From Schoenobius gigantellus (Eukaryota; Arthropoda; Insecta; Lepidoptera; Crambidae), in the NCBI GenBank assembly GCA_963935595.1, contig OZ012559.1:13167001-13231000 (forward strand): a stretch of 64,000 nt of DNA, read 5' to 3'. Both the position numbers and the translations under genes were made by a program. The notes beneath the pieces are model-generated. The model made no database searches, was not told the origin of the DNA, and was given only the letters and a program-made list of their open reading frames with translations. The first letter of the stretch is position 1. The number at the start of each line of letters is the position of its first letter. Positions 20,696 to 32,145 of this stretch are shown piece after piece.

Positions 20696-21035
20696 CTGCA
20701 TACATAATGCTATTTTGCAGACAGAGCGCAGTTGAAATGCAGTTATTATATAAACAATTGTTTTGTGTCCCGCGGGACAACGGGGATGAAATACTGGCAG
20801 TTATTCCGTGATTGGACAGCTCAACGAGACTATAGTGTGATAGACCAATTTGTATAGATAGCATCTATCAAAGAGAAAAGTCTACAGCTACTAATAAAGT
20901 AGTTGTCTTAATGCGTAATCTGCGTATACATAATAATATATGCTCTCTATTTTCACAGCACGCATATATGTTGTTGTGAAAGTGTATATAATATTATGTA
21001 AGTATTTTGTAAACTGTCGGTGTTGTCTAAATAAA

Positions 21036-24000
21036 ATTTTATTATTATTATCCATTTATTCAAAAATATCCTTAAATTTAAGTTTTTTACAATATATATA
21101 TAAAACAAAATACTATAAAAAACTTAAACCTAGTATGCCGCCAACAGCGGGGCAAGGCCCAAGCTGCCGGTGGTTAGGGCTGCAGAGAGAGGAATCTCCG
21201 GACAATACGTGCCGTGTCGAGAATCACTGCTTTCTGTATCCGACCCTTGATCCATTCCTCAAGCGAGAGCCTCTTAAGATGTCGGTCGAGACTCTTCGCT
21301 ATCAAGCCATTCGCCGAAACAACTACCGGAACAATGATCGTCGAATCAACATTCCACATGGCGGTTACCTCGTGAGCTAAGTCAAGGTACTTGCTGACTT
21401 TGTCCTTCTCAGCTTTCACGAGATTCTCATCATGAGGGATAGTGATATCGACGAGCACTGCTCGGCGTTGGGACCGGTCGATCACCACGATATCAGGCTT
21501 ATTGCAAACAATAGTCCTGTCCGTGATGATAGAGCGGTCCCAATAGAGCAACGCACGACCATTTTCAAGAACTGGCACTGGCGCGTACTTATAGTACGGC
21601 GTCTCAGATTCGACAAGGCCGTATCGAATGGCAAGTTGCTGGTGGATGATCCTGGCCACTAGGTTGTGCCTGTGCAAATACTCGCCGTTAGCAAGATGAG
21701 AACAACCAGAGATAATATGCCTGAGTGACTCTCCGGGACGGCGGCATGCCCGACAGATGTCAACCGTACCGTCCTTCAGGATATATTTTCTATAGTTGTT
21801 CGTCATCATTACTTCGTCTGCAATTGCACAGGCAAAGCCCTCAGTTTCCCCAAATAGGTCACCAAAGCGTAGCCAGTTCACCGAAGCGGGTAGGTCTACA
21901 TCAGGCCCAGTCAAGGCCCGATAAGACCTCCCATGTAGCTCCTTGCCTTTCCATACCTCTTTGCGGTCTTCGACGCTAAGCACCGGTGGTTTGCGCCAGT
22001 TCTCGATTGCCATGGAGAGAGGGGTAAATCCTTTGTCAACTGCCACAACATCACGATGCATCCCACACTCGTTGTTAAGGAAGTAATTCCTAAGGCTGTA
22101 CACTTCACGGTTGTGGAGATTCTTGGCATTTAGAAAGCCCCGTCCCCCACACTTCCGTGGAATGTACAGTCTCATAACAGACGAGCGAGGGTGGAGCATG
22201 CGATGTGTTGTGAGCAGTTGACGGACTCTCCTATCCAAGGCGTCCAGCTCAGTTTGAGTCCATCTCAGTATGCCAAAGGAGTACATCAATAGAGGCATCA
22301 CCCAGCCATTGAAGGCACGCACCTTATTGCCGCCAGACAAAAGGCTGTTAAGTACCTTTGCTAGGCGACAGAAGAAACGTGCCTTCACCGACTGCTTGAC
22401 GTCCTCCACAGATATTCCCAAAGTCTCTGACATACCGAGATATTTATATGTGTCGGCTTCGGAGAGAGATCTGAGTGTCATTGTCTCGGAAAGTTGTACA
22501 TTCGGTGAGTTTACAACTTTCCCCCGCTGCACATGCAAGATCGCACACTTGTCTACACCGAACTCCATCCTTATAGCGCTGCTAAAAATCTGTGTGATTT
22601 TCAGCAACTCTACCAGGTCTTGGTGTTTCGGTGCAAACAACTTGAGATCGTCCATGTACAGCAGATGACTAATAACTTCACCCTGTCTCCGAAGTCGACA
22701 GCCCAGCCCTGAATCCTTCAGCAAAGTGCTGAGAGGATTCAGTGCCAGGCAAAACCATAAGGGGCTCAAACTGTCACCCTGGAAAATGCCTCTCTCTATT
22801 TTGATCAAGTCTTGCGGATCAGGAGGGCTGTCGCCGCCACATGGTTGACGAAGAGCTGTGGTCCACTGCCGCATACAGTTACTAAGAAAGTATTTCAGAG
22901 TTGTATTTATTTTATACAACTCTAAAATCCTCTCCAGCCATGAGTGCGGCACCGAATCATAGGCCTTCTTGTAGTCAATCCATGCAGCAGAGAGGGATCC
23001 CCTATTCCGCCGGACTTGTTGGCTAATGGTCATGTCTATAAGGAGGAGCTCCTTGGTACCACGGGACCCAGCCTTACATCCATTCTGAGTAGAGGCCAAA
23101 ATGTTATTTGAAACAACGTGTGTGTTCATTTTTGTGGTCAGAATGGATGTAAGGAGCTTGTAGATGGTGGGTAAGCATGTGATAGGTCTATAGTTCTTGG
23201 GGTCCATGGTACTTCCGGACTTGTGGAGCAAGAAGGTTGTCCCAGTGGTCATAAAAGTGGGAAGGGAACCGTGTTCTAGGGCTTCTTGGAATTGTGTAGC
23301 CAAACGGGCATGGGAACATCGGAACCACTTTATCCAGAAGTTGTGCAATCCGTCAGGCCCTGGGCATTTCCAATTGTGAGCCGAACGGATGGCACAACTT
23401 ACGTCTAAGGGGTCTATGGTAATAGACCCCATGGGCTCGATGGATTCGCATTCCCGTTCAACCACACGTATCCAATCACCCTCCGCATGATCGACAGGCA
23501 GCGACCAGATGTCACGCCAGAAACTGACCATGGCATTGGCATCAGGCAGCCGCCCGTCGACCACGCGGTGATCGGTTCCCTCCCACCTACGATACACCTT
23601 CTTCTGGTCACTTTGAAAGAGGCGATTCTGAAAATATCTGTCCACACGTACTCTGTAGCGACGAATACGGTTCGCCCACGCATAAACTTTCTGCTTCAGA
23701 TAATCTATGCGTTCCGTGACATTCACCATATAATCTTTAGGCCGGATTCCGGTTCCGGCATAGGCCTGTGTCACGAAACGCATAACTCGAGGTCGGGTGT
23801 TACCCCGTCTGAAGCAGATAAGCTTGCCAATGAGAACCCTGAACGAGTTGATACGCTTTTCTATTCTAACTTGCCATGCAGGTACCGCAGGCCGCGGTGC
23901 TCGATCAGCGTCCAAGAACTTGACTCGGGCAACACGGCATGCGGTAAGGGCACCGCAGTACAGAATAGAATGCGTATCAACCATATCTTCGCTAGTCCGT

Positions 24001-25147
24001 AGGTACGGAGCTAGCAAAGCATTCAGTGTTCCCAACAGCGCTAGATTGCGTTTATGTGTCGGCAAACGTGGTATTCGCGGCCTAGAGTTTGGTGCGTATC
24101 GATATTCACGAATCACGTCTTCCAAAGTGGCCTCCAGTTGCTCTCTCACTTGTGTACTTACGTTCATACTGGCGCCATCCCCTTCATCAACTTCGGGGTC
24201 CACCTGCGTCGCTTTTGTCACCTCCGAGTACAGCATTGCATCTGCATTCGGGGCAACGGGCGCGGCAGACGGGCCTCGCGCCGAAGAAGGGACGGCGGCA
24301 GTAGGAACCGTCTCCAAGCGGAGCCGATCAAGTGCAGATTGATCCAGCAGCTTACACCGGTGGATCGCCCGCACTTGATCCGATAATCGTTGGGCGGACA
24401 CGGCAACGGTCGGTTCAAGGGTCTGAAACATAAGCAGCATTCGATCACGATACGCAGTTAGGCAGGTTCCTCCCTCTGTAACCCTGTAATAGGCGCGCAT
24501 GCAGTTCTCATTCATGGTTTGAGTCCATCGCATGCGTCGCACTACACCACCGGTAGCGGGGGCCTGTTGTAAGGCGGATTGCCCCAAAGGTCCCAAGCGT
24601 GCCGACAGTGGGGGACGTCCTCGTCGCGCAGGTGGTCGTGGCGGCGGCGTCCTGGGTTCACTCACGTTGCTCGACGAGCTGTTTGCTTCCAGCAGTACGC
24701 TCGGGGCTGACGGGGGTGCTCCTGATGGTGGTAGTTGTGCGCTTTGATCCGCTCTTGCCGTCCTCGATCTTGTGATCATATTTATTTATCTTCGTGTTAT
24801 CTTTGTGCATTTTGTATCCCAAATTTGTGTGTGGTATTTTGACATCGGATGTCATGTCAAACTTTTCCATATTATTTGAATTTCCGTGAGTTCATAATTG
24901 GTTTTTCTTGAAAGTTTTGATGATTTGTGGTATTACAAGAATTTTGAATGCTAAATCTAATGCGGTATGTTAAATAACACTATAAAAATAAAATATTATA
25001 TCAGAAAAGACGGAGTGACGTGCGTTCGTGACAGCGGTGTTTTTTTTTTATATTATTATTATTATTATGTCTCTTTTTTTACTCCCATTTATGGGGCTTA
25101 CTACACCAAAAACGCGGGCTTATATTATTATTATTATTATTATTATA
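21036..25147 (-). mobile_element. Dong/R4-clade non-LTR retrotransposon, apparently full length, in TAA microsatellites
   Basis: On the minus strand the element runs from a (TAA)n array at its 5' side ('tattattattattattatta' on the + strand, about 25124-25147; a second array lies at 25051-25068) to a short (TAA)n at its 3' end (21036-21049). Between lie a 5' UTR of roughly 300 bp, a single 3,606-bp ORF and a 3' UTR of about 125 bp. Insertion into TAA repeats is the known habit of Dong elements in insects. The exact 5' boundary is uncertain because there are two TAA arrays. Confidence 0.85.
21174..24779 (-). CDS. Dong/R4-type ORF: RT plus restriction-like endonuclease, 1,201 aa, uninterrupted
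   Basis: A single open frame from ATG (24777-24779) to TAA (21174-21176). After a low-complexity Pro/Ser-rich N-terminus come the RT motifs: TFLLHKSGSTMDPKNYRPIT, WIDYKKAYDSVPHSWL (motif A, catalytic Asp near residue 604), GIFQGDSLSPLWFCLAL (motif B) and HLLYMDDLKLF (YMDD near 707-710). Then follow a CCHC zinc motif, CRACRRPGESLRHIISGC (about 1005-1025), and a restriction-like endonuclease core, KPDIVVIDRSQRRAVLVDIT, with downstream KVSKYLDLAHE (about 1092-1130). RT, CCHC, then PD-D/E-K endonuclease is the order in R2/R4/Dong-type LINEs. These nick a target strand and prime reverse transcription from it. Length fits the family. No stop or frameshift was seen, so it may be active or very recent. 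No internal intron is apparent. Confidence 0.93.
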   Translation of the reverse strand: MITRSRTARADQSAQLPPSGAPPSAPSVLLEANSSSSNVSEPRTPPPRPPARRGRPPLSARLGPLGQSALQQAPATGGVVRRMRWTQTMNENCMRAYYRVTEGGTCLTAYRDRMLLMFQTLEPTVAVSAQRLSDQVRAIHRCKLLDQSALDRLRLETVPTAAVPSSARGPSAAPVAPNADAMLYSEVTKATQVDPEVDEGDGASMNVSTQVREQLEATLEDVIREYRYAPNSRPRIPRLPTHKRNLALLGTLNALLAPYLRTSEDMVDTHSILYCGALTACRVARVKFLDADRAPRPAVPAWQVRIEKRINSFRVLIGKLICFRRGNTRPRVMRFVTQAYAGTGIRPKDYMVNVTERIDYLKQKVYAWANRIRRYRVRVDRYFQNRLFQSDQKKVYRRWEGTDHRVVDGRLPDANAMVSFWRDIWSLPVDHAEGDWIRVVERECESIEPMGSITIDPLDVSCAIRSAHNWKCPGPDGLHNFWIKWFRCSHARLATQFQEALEHGSLPTFMTTGTTFLLHKSGSTMDPKNYRPITCLPTIYKLLTSILTTKMNTHVVSNNILASTQNGCKAGSRGTKELLLIDMTISQQVRRNRGSLSAAWIDYKKAYDSVPHSWLERILELYKINTTLKYFLSNCMRQWTTALRQPCGGDSPPDPQDLIKIERGIFQGDSLSPLWFCLALNPLSTLLKDSGLGCRLRRQGEVISHLLYMDDLKLFAPKHQDLVELLKITQIFSSAIRMEFGVDKCAILHVQRGKVVNSPNVQLSETMTLRSLSEADTYKYLGMSETLGISVEDVKQSVKARFFCRLAKVLNSLLSGGNKVRAFNGWVMPLLMYSFGILRWTQTELDALDRRVRQLLTTHRMLHPRSSVMRLYIPRKCGGRGFLNAKNLHNREVYSLRNYFLNNECGMHRDVVAVDKGFTPLSMAIENWRKPPVLSVEDRKEVWKGKELHGRSYRALTGPDVDLPASVNWLRFGDLFGETEGFACAIADEVMMTNNYRKYILKDGTVDICRACRRPGESLRHIISGCSHLANGEYLHRHNLVARIIHQQLAIRYGLVESETPYYKYAPVPVLENGRALLYWDRSIITDRTIVCNKPDIVVIDRSQRRAVLVDITIPHDENLVKAEKDKVSKYLDLAHEVTAMWNVDSTIIVPVVVSANGLIAKSLDRHLKRLSLEEWIKGRIQKAVILDTARIVRRFLSLQP

Positions 25148-26266
25148 TGTGTTTGCTGTCGGTTTTGTTCATTACAGAATATCACAACTATTGCCTGGCG
25201 TCGATTTACTATTAACTAAGCATTAATGATTGAAAAAATCCCATTCTCTCGACATTGTTCTTTGTATGCATAATTGAGTGAGCCCTCCAGGTGACCTACA
25301 AGTTCCATGTCCCTCTTCAAAGGTTTTACGGGTCCGTATTATTAATAAAACATAACACCGGCCGGCGCTTAATAATTGACAAACTTTCGTGTTCCTTAGC
25401 TTAAAGGTTTGTCGGCACCGTATAAATATTAAATTACGTAGCGTTGTGTGAATACCCTAATATGACGTGAGGTGTCTGTAAAATTACTAAGTTAATGAAG
25501 AAAAGACTTGTTAAGAGAACATTTGAAAATAGAGTTTCTGCACGTTGTTTTCAATGCCACAATAAGTTTTATTCATAATAAATAGACATTACTTATCATT
25601 CTTCGAAACCATCATGATATTGAATAAATGTGATTGTTATATTTATCTCTACTAAAACTACAATTTTATACTTTGTCCCTGGATTGCCTGCCATAATCAA
25701 AATGTATCACAAGTTAATAGTCTGTGCTGCGAGTGTTGTGCTGTGCAAGTCGCCCGTAATGTTTAGTTTTTAGACATAAATTAAATTTTAGACACAAAGA
25801 ATTAAAATAAGAGAAGTAAAAATTCTCGAATTCTATGAAAAAATCTCGTCGTCAAGAACCTTTGTCTTTAATCAAAAGCCCTGAGCATCCTAATTTCAAA
25901 TTACGTGCGTATTATTTACACAGCGTCACGGTAATTTATGACTGTTGAAAATTTTCGGCGCCACTGAAAATAATATAGTAGTCGTTAGCAGCCCTGATGA
26001 CTCGTTAATACCTTCTTTATGCTAATAAGTTAGGTTAATGGCTTGAACTCTTCAGCTTAAGAAACAAATTAGCACCTACTGGGTAGTGCACGGAAATGTG
26101 GGGTTAGAAGGTTATAAATGTATTCTGTTTATGGGACAAAGTGACGGAGCATATTTGATGATTATCTTCAAAACCATACATAATCTACATAATATTACAT
26201 AATCTATAAATGTAACTATAAATGCCACTATCTTTAAAATATAAAAATTTGTGAATATATAGAATA
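25148..26266. other. Non-coding DNA, nothing recognised
   Basis: AT-rich flank of the Dong-like element. The ORF at 24967-25215 only translates the TAA arrays. Confidence 0.5.
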
Positions 26267-26520
26267 CTAGCTGTGCCCGCGACTTCGTCCGCGTGGAATG
26301 CAATGGAAACTTTTGGCAGCATTTTGATTTTTGTAGGCAATTTTTTTTTATAAAAGATCTTTGAAAAAGATCTTGATAAAAGTAGCCTATGTTATACCTT
26401 ATATAAATAGCTATCTATTAATGAAAGTTCCGTCAAAATCAGTCCAGCCGTTCCGGAGATTAGCGGGAACAAACAGACAGACAGACGGACAGACAGACAG
26501 ACAAAAAAAATTACTGTACC
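26267..26520 (-). mobile_element. Helitron-like 3' end with GACA microsatellite (antisense)
   Basis: 'actagctgtgcccgcgactt' and 'cgtccgcgtggaatgc' read on the minus strand as a GC hairpin followed by CTAG, the CTRR end of a Helitron. 'gttccgtcaaaatcagtcca' and '(cagacaga)n' at about 26474-26505 lie further inside. The 5' TC end was not located. Confidence 0.55.
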
Positions 26521-26620
26521 CGTACCCTGAATGTATATCATACCCATTTAGTAAAAACTTGTTATTTTGACATTACAAACAGACACTTCAATTTTATTTA
26601 TTTGTATGTTGTATTATAGA

Positions 26621-26775
26621 ATACTAGCTGTACCCGGCATGCGTTGCAATGCTACGTAAATGTCTTTTTTTTGCTAGGAACCCTCACGGGTGTCCTCATA
26701 ACACCCTACCAAAGTTTCATTACAAGCTGATGAATGGTTTCGGAACGCATAGAGGACAAACAAACATAGTAATAC
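26621..26775 (-). mobile_element. Second Helitron-like 3' end (antisense)
   Basis: 'atactagctgtacccggcat' begins a copy with the same CTAG terminus as 26267 but a different interior ('accctcacgggtgtcctcat'). A partial, diverged copy. 26776-27390 shows nothing else. Confidence 0.5.
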
Positions 26776-27390
26776 ATTGATTTTTATTTATACATGTGCT
26801 ACACAGCACAGGGAAAAAGTATGAATGAAGAAAAAGTAAGCATTATGGATAGTTATCTATGGTTTCCTCAAAATTCTAGGCCAAGATAGTCTACTACGGT
26901 TCTGATAAAAGTGCTTCCTTACGGTATCCTATCTTAGAGTACCAGATCAGATGTCCTCTGCAGCTGCTATATTCGGGCAGTTTTAAATACATATTAACTA
27001 CAGATGTTTCTCAAAACCCGGGCGACATTAGGGTGGCCGTGTAAGTTCTCAATCATTTCGCGGGATAACTTAGATCTGGATATATTTACTCCAAAATATG
27101 CAACATATTGCAAAAAACTCCGACAAACCCTCTACTAGAGTCCAAAGGTAGATATGTAGTATGTATATGTAATTAATTTTTAGGTTAGGGTTTGCATTAT
27201 TATCAATTTAGTTTTATATTCATCGAATGCGTCTTACCTTATTGTGTTTTTATAGTGCACATACTAATGGATTATAATTCAGATCTCATTGTCTTTGTTA
27301 ACTTATTATAATGTTTGTAATTAATTATAATCTGTCATGTGTACATAATAAAATAAAAAAATCGAAAGCTGAAGTAGCGACATAATTTCA

Positions 27391-27595
27391 TCTATACTAA
27401 TATTATAAAGAGGAAAGATTTGATTGCTTGTTTGTTTGTATTGAATAGGCTTCGAAACTACTGAACCGATTTTGATGAAAGTTGGTATAGGGATAGTTCG
27501 AGACCAGGGGAAGGATATAGGGTAATTTTCCTACGGGAAAAAATTCCCACAGGAAAATAATAATAACGCGGACGAAGTCGCGAGCGGAAAGCTAG
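27391..27595 (+). mobile_element. Short non-autonomous Helitron, both ends intact
   Basis: Starts 'tctatactaatattataaag' with A at 27390 and ends 'gcgagcggaaagctag' with T at 27596, giving the canonical A^TC...CTAG^T insertion. The 3' GC stem 'cgcggacgaagtcgcg' precedes the end by about 10 nt. There is no target-site duplication, as expected. 205 bp with no coding capacity. Confidence 0.88.
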
Positions 27596-28755
27596 TTTGA
27601 TAATAAACTGAAAAACTAACTAGCTAACTAACTAGAGTTTCGACCACCAACTATGGCCATTCCAACCTCGTGCTCATTATCCAATCATGGGAGAACCTGC
27701 AACTGCATAACATTATACTGTAGATCTCCTCTCATAAAGGCTTTACTGCAGTACTCGTATGTCTTTTTAAGGTTTAGGGGAATATATCAAACTTTAAAAA
27801 TACTTTTTTTTATTATTTTAACTGCATCCTTCACGTAATCTATTAAATCTAACCTTTCCATTTCAGACTCCCCATAGGACCATTAATGGAATCACGGGGA
27901 AAGCCCCTTTCGTTGCTTATGGTTCTTGCTGTGCCAATCGGGACACTGCTTACTTTTAGGTGTTTTTTTTTTGCTTATTTGGAAAATGCAAGGAGACCAG
28001 ACTATATGATATGTGTGAATGAGGAGCTCCCAGTGAATGTCGTATGAACAGCAGACATAGTTTGAGCATAACCTAGAACGGTCTGTTAATATCATTTTGG
28101 CTTTCAAATAGCCGTAAATTCGTTATTAAATGAGCAGAAAACGAAGATCTCAAAACTATATCGTCTCATCAACTGTTGGCGATACCTACCCATAGTGAGA
28201 TTGATTATTTTTTGACTCAGGCGCTATTAATTGTAAAATACTTTGAAATGCAATTATTTTTACTGCGGATTTTTTATTTACGCTGCCGTTTTGCCAATCT
28301 CTAAATGCACCGGTCCGAAGTGCACAATGGTGAGCACAATCAGCCGTATTTCCCCTGGCGCCTTGCCTGCAATTGTTGAATATATGCAGTAAGGATTGCA
28401 GATAGCTCCGCAAAATTGTAGAGCACTTTGTATATTCAAACGTTCGTTATTTCAGGAATTAAGTCTTAGTTTGTTGTTGTGATATGATTTGTCTAAAAGC
28501 TGACAATATCCAATACCTACAAAGTCGTAACCATGTGATGTTTAAGTGTTTGATACAATAGCATAAAAATGGCGAAATGGATTTGGATAACAGTTAGTCA
28601 ACAGATTACTTTTGCCCGAAATTAACACGCAATAAACCTACTTTTGATATAAATGGTATTTACCGGATCAAGACTTAATGTGGAGTTTAAATTGTAAGCT
28701 TACTACAAGTAATATAGGTTTCGATGCCTACCAAATATACGCTAATTGGCTTACT
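27596..28755. other. Non-coding DNA, nothing recognised
   Basis: ORFs at 27653-27838, 27892-28107 and 28186-28413 carry no motif. No repeats were seen. Confidence 0.45.
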
Positions 28756-29075
28756 CCAGGACTTCAATCGACATTGATAGCTCTACAGATATATGTGCTT
28801 TACACACTGACTGGGCTTTTACGAATATTTTAGAGCAAACGTAGAGCTGAATTGTTCTTATTATACAGCATTTTGAATTGTTGCTCGCGAAACAACTGAA
28901 TACATTGGTGATTTCTTCTTCATTGTTAGCTTTCGAGACTTGCAAGGTTTGTGGTTTATTGTGGTAAACGCATGATTTTAAAAAACCACAAAGGAAGTAG
29001 TCTGGCAGCGTTAGATCTCCATCACGGAAGATCACTCTGCTCAAAAATTCGTCAAATAAGGAACAATAATTCCAC
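28756..29075 (-). pseudogene. Mariner/Tc1-type transposase remnant (antisense)
   Basis: On the minus strand LFDEFLSRVIFRDGDLTLPD, then DYFLCGFLKSCVYHNKPQTL, matches the C-terminal DDE-region phrase of mariner-type transposases (DLTPLDYFLWGYVKxxVY). The same phrase is encoded at about 60480-60560. The copy is only a C-terminal scrap with disrupted sequence either side, and is cut at about 29090 by the Jockey-like LINE. Confidence 0.7.
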
Positions 29076-29105
29076 GTTCTTGTATTAAAAAAATGTGCAG
29101 CGGAG

Positions 29106-30203
29106 TTGTCTCCCGTACTCACACGCCTGTACAAACTATCCTACTCTTCGGGACGCGTTCCGGAGGCTTGGAGGGAAGCCTATGTGCAGCCAGTGCCCAA
29201 GAAAGGGGACCCCTCGGACCCGGCCAACTATCGGCCAATAGCTGTCACCTCAGTACTGTGTAAGATCATGGAAAGGATCCTAAATAACCATCTGATCCGT
29301 TACCTAGAGGATCACTCCCTGATGTTAATCAGGGAGTGATCCTCTCCCTGATTAACATTAACCGTCATTAACCGTCAATACGGTTTCAGACCGAAGCGAT
29401 CGACGGGTGATCTTCTAGCGTATGTGACGCATGTCTGGGGTAAAGCTATTGACAAGCAAGACGAGTCATTGGCTATAAGCCTAGACATCGTCAAAGCTTT
29501 TGATAGGGTCTGGCACAAGGCTCTTCTCTCCAAACTTCCGCCCTACGGTCTTCCCGTTCAGCTCTGTACCTGGGTGGCTGACTTCCTGCATGAGCGAAGA
29601 ATCCGTGTCCTATTAGATGGATGTAGATCGCGGCTTATGCCGGTGAATGCCGGAGTACCCCAGGGTTCCGTTCTATCCCCGACACTCTTTATTCTGCATA
29701 TCAATGATATGATTCCTCTTGGGAACATTCATTGCTATGCAGATGATAGTACAGTGCATGCGGGATATTTCGGACACGCGGCGGCTGGACGGGCAGACAT
29801 CGCGGAGACACGGGATAACCTTGTCATTGAACTTGACCAGGTCTTGGACCGCATATCCAAGGGGCACAGACAACCTGGTTGATTTCAATGCCAAGAAAAC
29901 GCAGGTGTGTGCATTCTCGGCAAAAATGTTACCGTTCCTCCCTCTTACTTCTCTTCAGGGCACTAGACTGAACCTGCAGAGTAGTATTACCATGCTCGGT
30001 ATGGACGTACGCTGCGACCTAAACCTACATCGAAAGCCTTCTAAAAACAGCTTCACGAAAACTCGGTGTCTTGAACAAGGTGCGGCGATTCTTTACAGCT
30101 GATCAGCTGTGCTTGCTATACAAAACGCAAGTACGGTCTTGTGTAGAATATTATTCGCACCTCTGGGATGGCTTCGCCAAGTACTTACTCGATGCTTAGG
30201 GTA
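29106..30203 (+). pseudogene. Jockey-like LINE reverse transcriptase, first part, broken
   Basis: RT motifs appear in order: AYVQPVPKKGDPSDPANYRP (motif 1-2), ISLDIVKAFDRVWHKALL (motif A), NAGVPQGSVLSPTLFILH (motif B) and IHCYADDSTVHAG (motif C). The frame is broken by an inverted duplication at 29307-29365 inside the LEDHSLI...QYGFR region. It is broken again by a frameshift near 29860, after which VDFNAKKTQVCAFSAK continues in another frame. The endonuclease half is missing. It continues at 32482 beyond the R1-clade insertion. Confidence 0.88.
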
Positions 30204-30216
30204 GGTTGCAGCGGCG
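30204..30216 (+). repeat. Target-site duplication, left copy (13 bp)
   Basis: 'ggttgcagcggcg' is repeated at 32469-32481, directly after the A-tail of the R1-clade element. Joining the flanks restores the LINE reading phrase RLQRRATRIIGDVEV, confirming an insertion. Confidence 0.92.
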
Positions 30217-32145
30217 TAGTGGAGACCCTGTCGGACCATTTATATGTCCGATATGAGGTCTCCACGGCATCCCAAGGAGCCCTGAGCCACAGGGGCTCCG
30301 CTGTGAGCGCCTTTCCAAGGTGGGCGCTCACCAAGCTCCGTCCGGATGTGGCGGAGGAGGCGGCGATGGTGCGGGTGTGGGCAGAAGTGCCGCCCCACCT
30401 CGCCGGGGATGTTGACGGCATGGCGGAGCTCTTTGCAGACGATATGAAGGTCGTCTGCCAAGCCGCCATGCCAAGGGCACAGGCCTGCCCCGAAAGGAGG
30501 TAGGTATACTGGTGGACGCAGGAGATAGCTGATCTACGTACCACGGGTATGAGGGCCAGGCGCGCCAACGTGCGCTATCGTAGGCGCGCCAGAACTACAC
30601 CCGACGAGGAAGCTGAGCTTCGTCGGTTGGACGCGGTGGCTCTCCTCAAGAGGTGGACTGAGGAGGCCACAGCACGTGGGAAGGCTGTTGTTGCGGTGTC
30701 TCTCGATATCCGCAACGCTTTCAACAGCCTGCCCCATGAGTGTATAAAGGAGGCACTCCACTTCCACCGGGTGCCTCCGTACCTCTGCGCTCTCGTGGAG
30801 GATTACCTGCAAGGCAGGTCCATCCTCTACGAGGGGCCAGATGGGCGCGTCCATACGTGGACAATGGCGGCAGGTGTGCCCCAAGGTTCCGTACTAGGTC
30901 CTCTGTTATGGAACCTGGGGTACAACTGGGTCCTGCGAGGCGACCTTCTGCCACGAACGAAGGTCGTCTGCTTCGCCGACGACACGCTCGTCGCGGCGAG
31001 AGCGAAAACGGGGGAGGAGGCGGCCCACCTTGCGTCGGTCGGCACCTCACTAGTCGTCCGACGCATCCGCCTCCTGGGCCTGGACGTGGCCCTCGACAAA
31101 ACGAGGGCCATGAGTTTCCACGCCCCCCGTCGCAGGAACCCACCGGGGTTCCGAGTACGAGTGGAGGGGGTCCGTATACCCGTCGAGGCGCATCTCAAGT
31201 ACCTCGGCTTGGTTCTGGACTCCCGATGGAGTTTCAAGGAGCACTTCAAGCTCCTCACTCCACGGCTGTGTGCTGCCGCAGCCGCACTCGGACGGGTCCT
31301 CCCTAACGTGGGAGGGCCAGGATCGGCATGCCGTCGACTGTATCACGGGGTGATACGGTCGATGGCACTCTACGGAGCCCCGGTATAGGCGGAGTGCCTC
31401 TCCCCCCGAACGGTGGCCCTCTTGCGACGTCCGCAGAGGGTCATAGCAACCCGGGCCGTGCGAGCTTATCGCACGGTCAGCCACGGCGCAGCCTGCGTTC
31501 TTGCGGGCCAAACGCCGTGGGATGTCGATGCACGCGTCCATGCGGAGGTGTATCGACATCGGGTTGCTGTAAGAGAACGGGGGGGACGATCCGCTCCTGA
31601 GGAAGTGGAGCGGGTTCGTACCCAGGCGCAGAGGGAGGCTCTGCGTCGATGGAGCGAGGCACTCGACTTCCCAGCTGCCGGCCACCGGACGATAGAAGCA
31701 ATACGTCCGGTGTTGGAGGAGTGGGTAGGGCGCCGGCAGGGCAGTCTCTCATTCCGTATGGTGCAGGTACTGACCGGACATGGTTGTTTTGGTCACTACC
31801 TGCACCGGGTCGCGCGTCGGGAGGAAACGCCGCAGTGTCATCACTGCGACGCTCCCGACGACACTACCGAGCACACCCTGTTGGTGTGCCCGGCCTGGCG
31901 ACGCCAGGAACGTGAGTGAACTCAACGCTGCGCTGGGAGGCGGAGACCTCTCGCTGCCGAGCATGGTCGTGGCCATGCTCCACGGCGAGGCGGAATGGGG
32001 AGCTGTGGCCTCCTTTTGCGAAGACGTCATCTTGCAGAAAGAGGCCGCGGAGAGGGAGCGGGAGAATGATCCTCAAGCCGCTCCCATCCGCCGTAGACGG
32101 ACAGGCAGGCGAAGGCGGGCATTCGCTCAAGTGATGCCCGTCTAA
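30217..32145 (+). pseudogene. R1-clade ORF2 (endonuclease end, RT, zinc knuckle), broken
   Basis: The frame carries TLSDH (endonuclease motif), YWWTQEIADLRTTGMRARRA (endonuclease-RT linker), VSLDIRNAFNSLPHECI (RT motif A), MAAGVPQGSVLGPLLWNL (motif B), VVCFADDTLVAARA (motif C, FADD) and QCHHCDAPDDTTEHTLLVCP (zinc knuckle). Defects are a TAG at 30501-30503 and loss of RT motifs 0-2 (the chain jumps from TPDEEAELRRL to near motif A). There is also a TAG at 31386-31388 and a frameshift near 31910, after which LNAALGGGDLSLPSMVVAML continues in another frame to 32145. Other ORFs across the region are shadows. Confidence 0.9.

Noticed and set aside
23414..24448. Plus- and minus-strand ORFs inside the Dong-like element
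   Set aside because: Shadows of the 1,201-codon frame; no motifs of their own.
25051..25147. ORFs of poly-Tyr/Ile as coding
   Set aside because: They translate the (TAA)n microsatellite arrays next to the Dong-like element.
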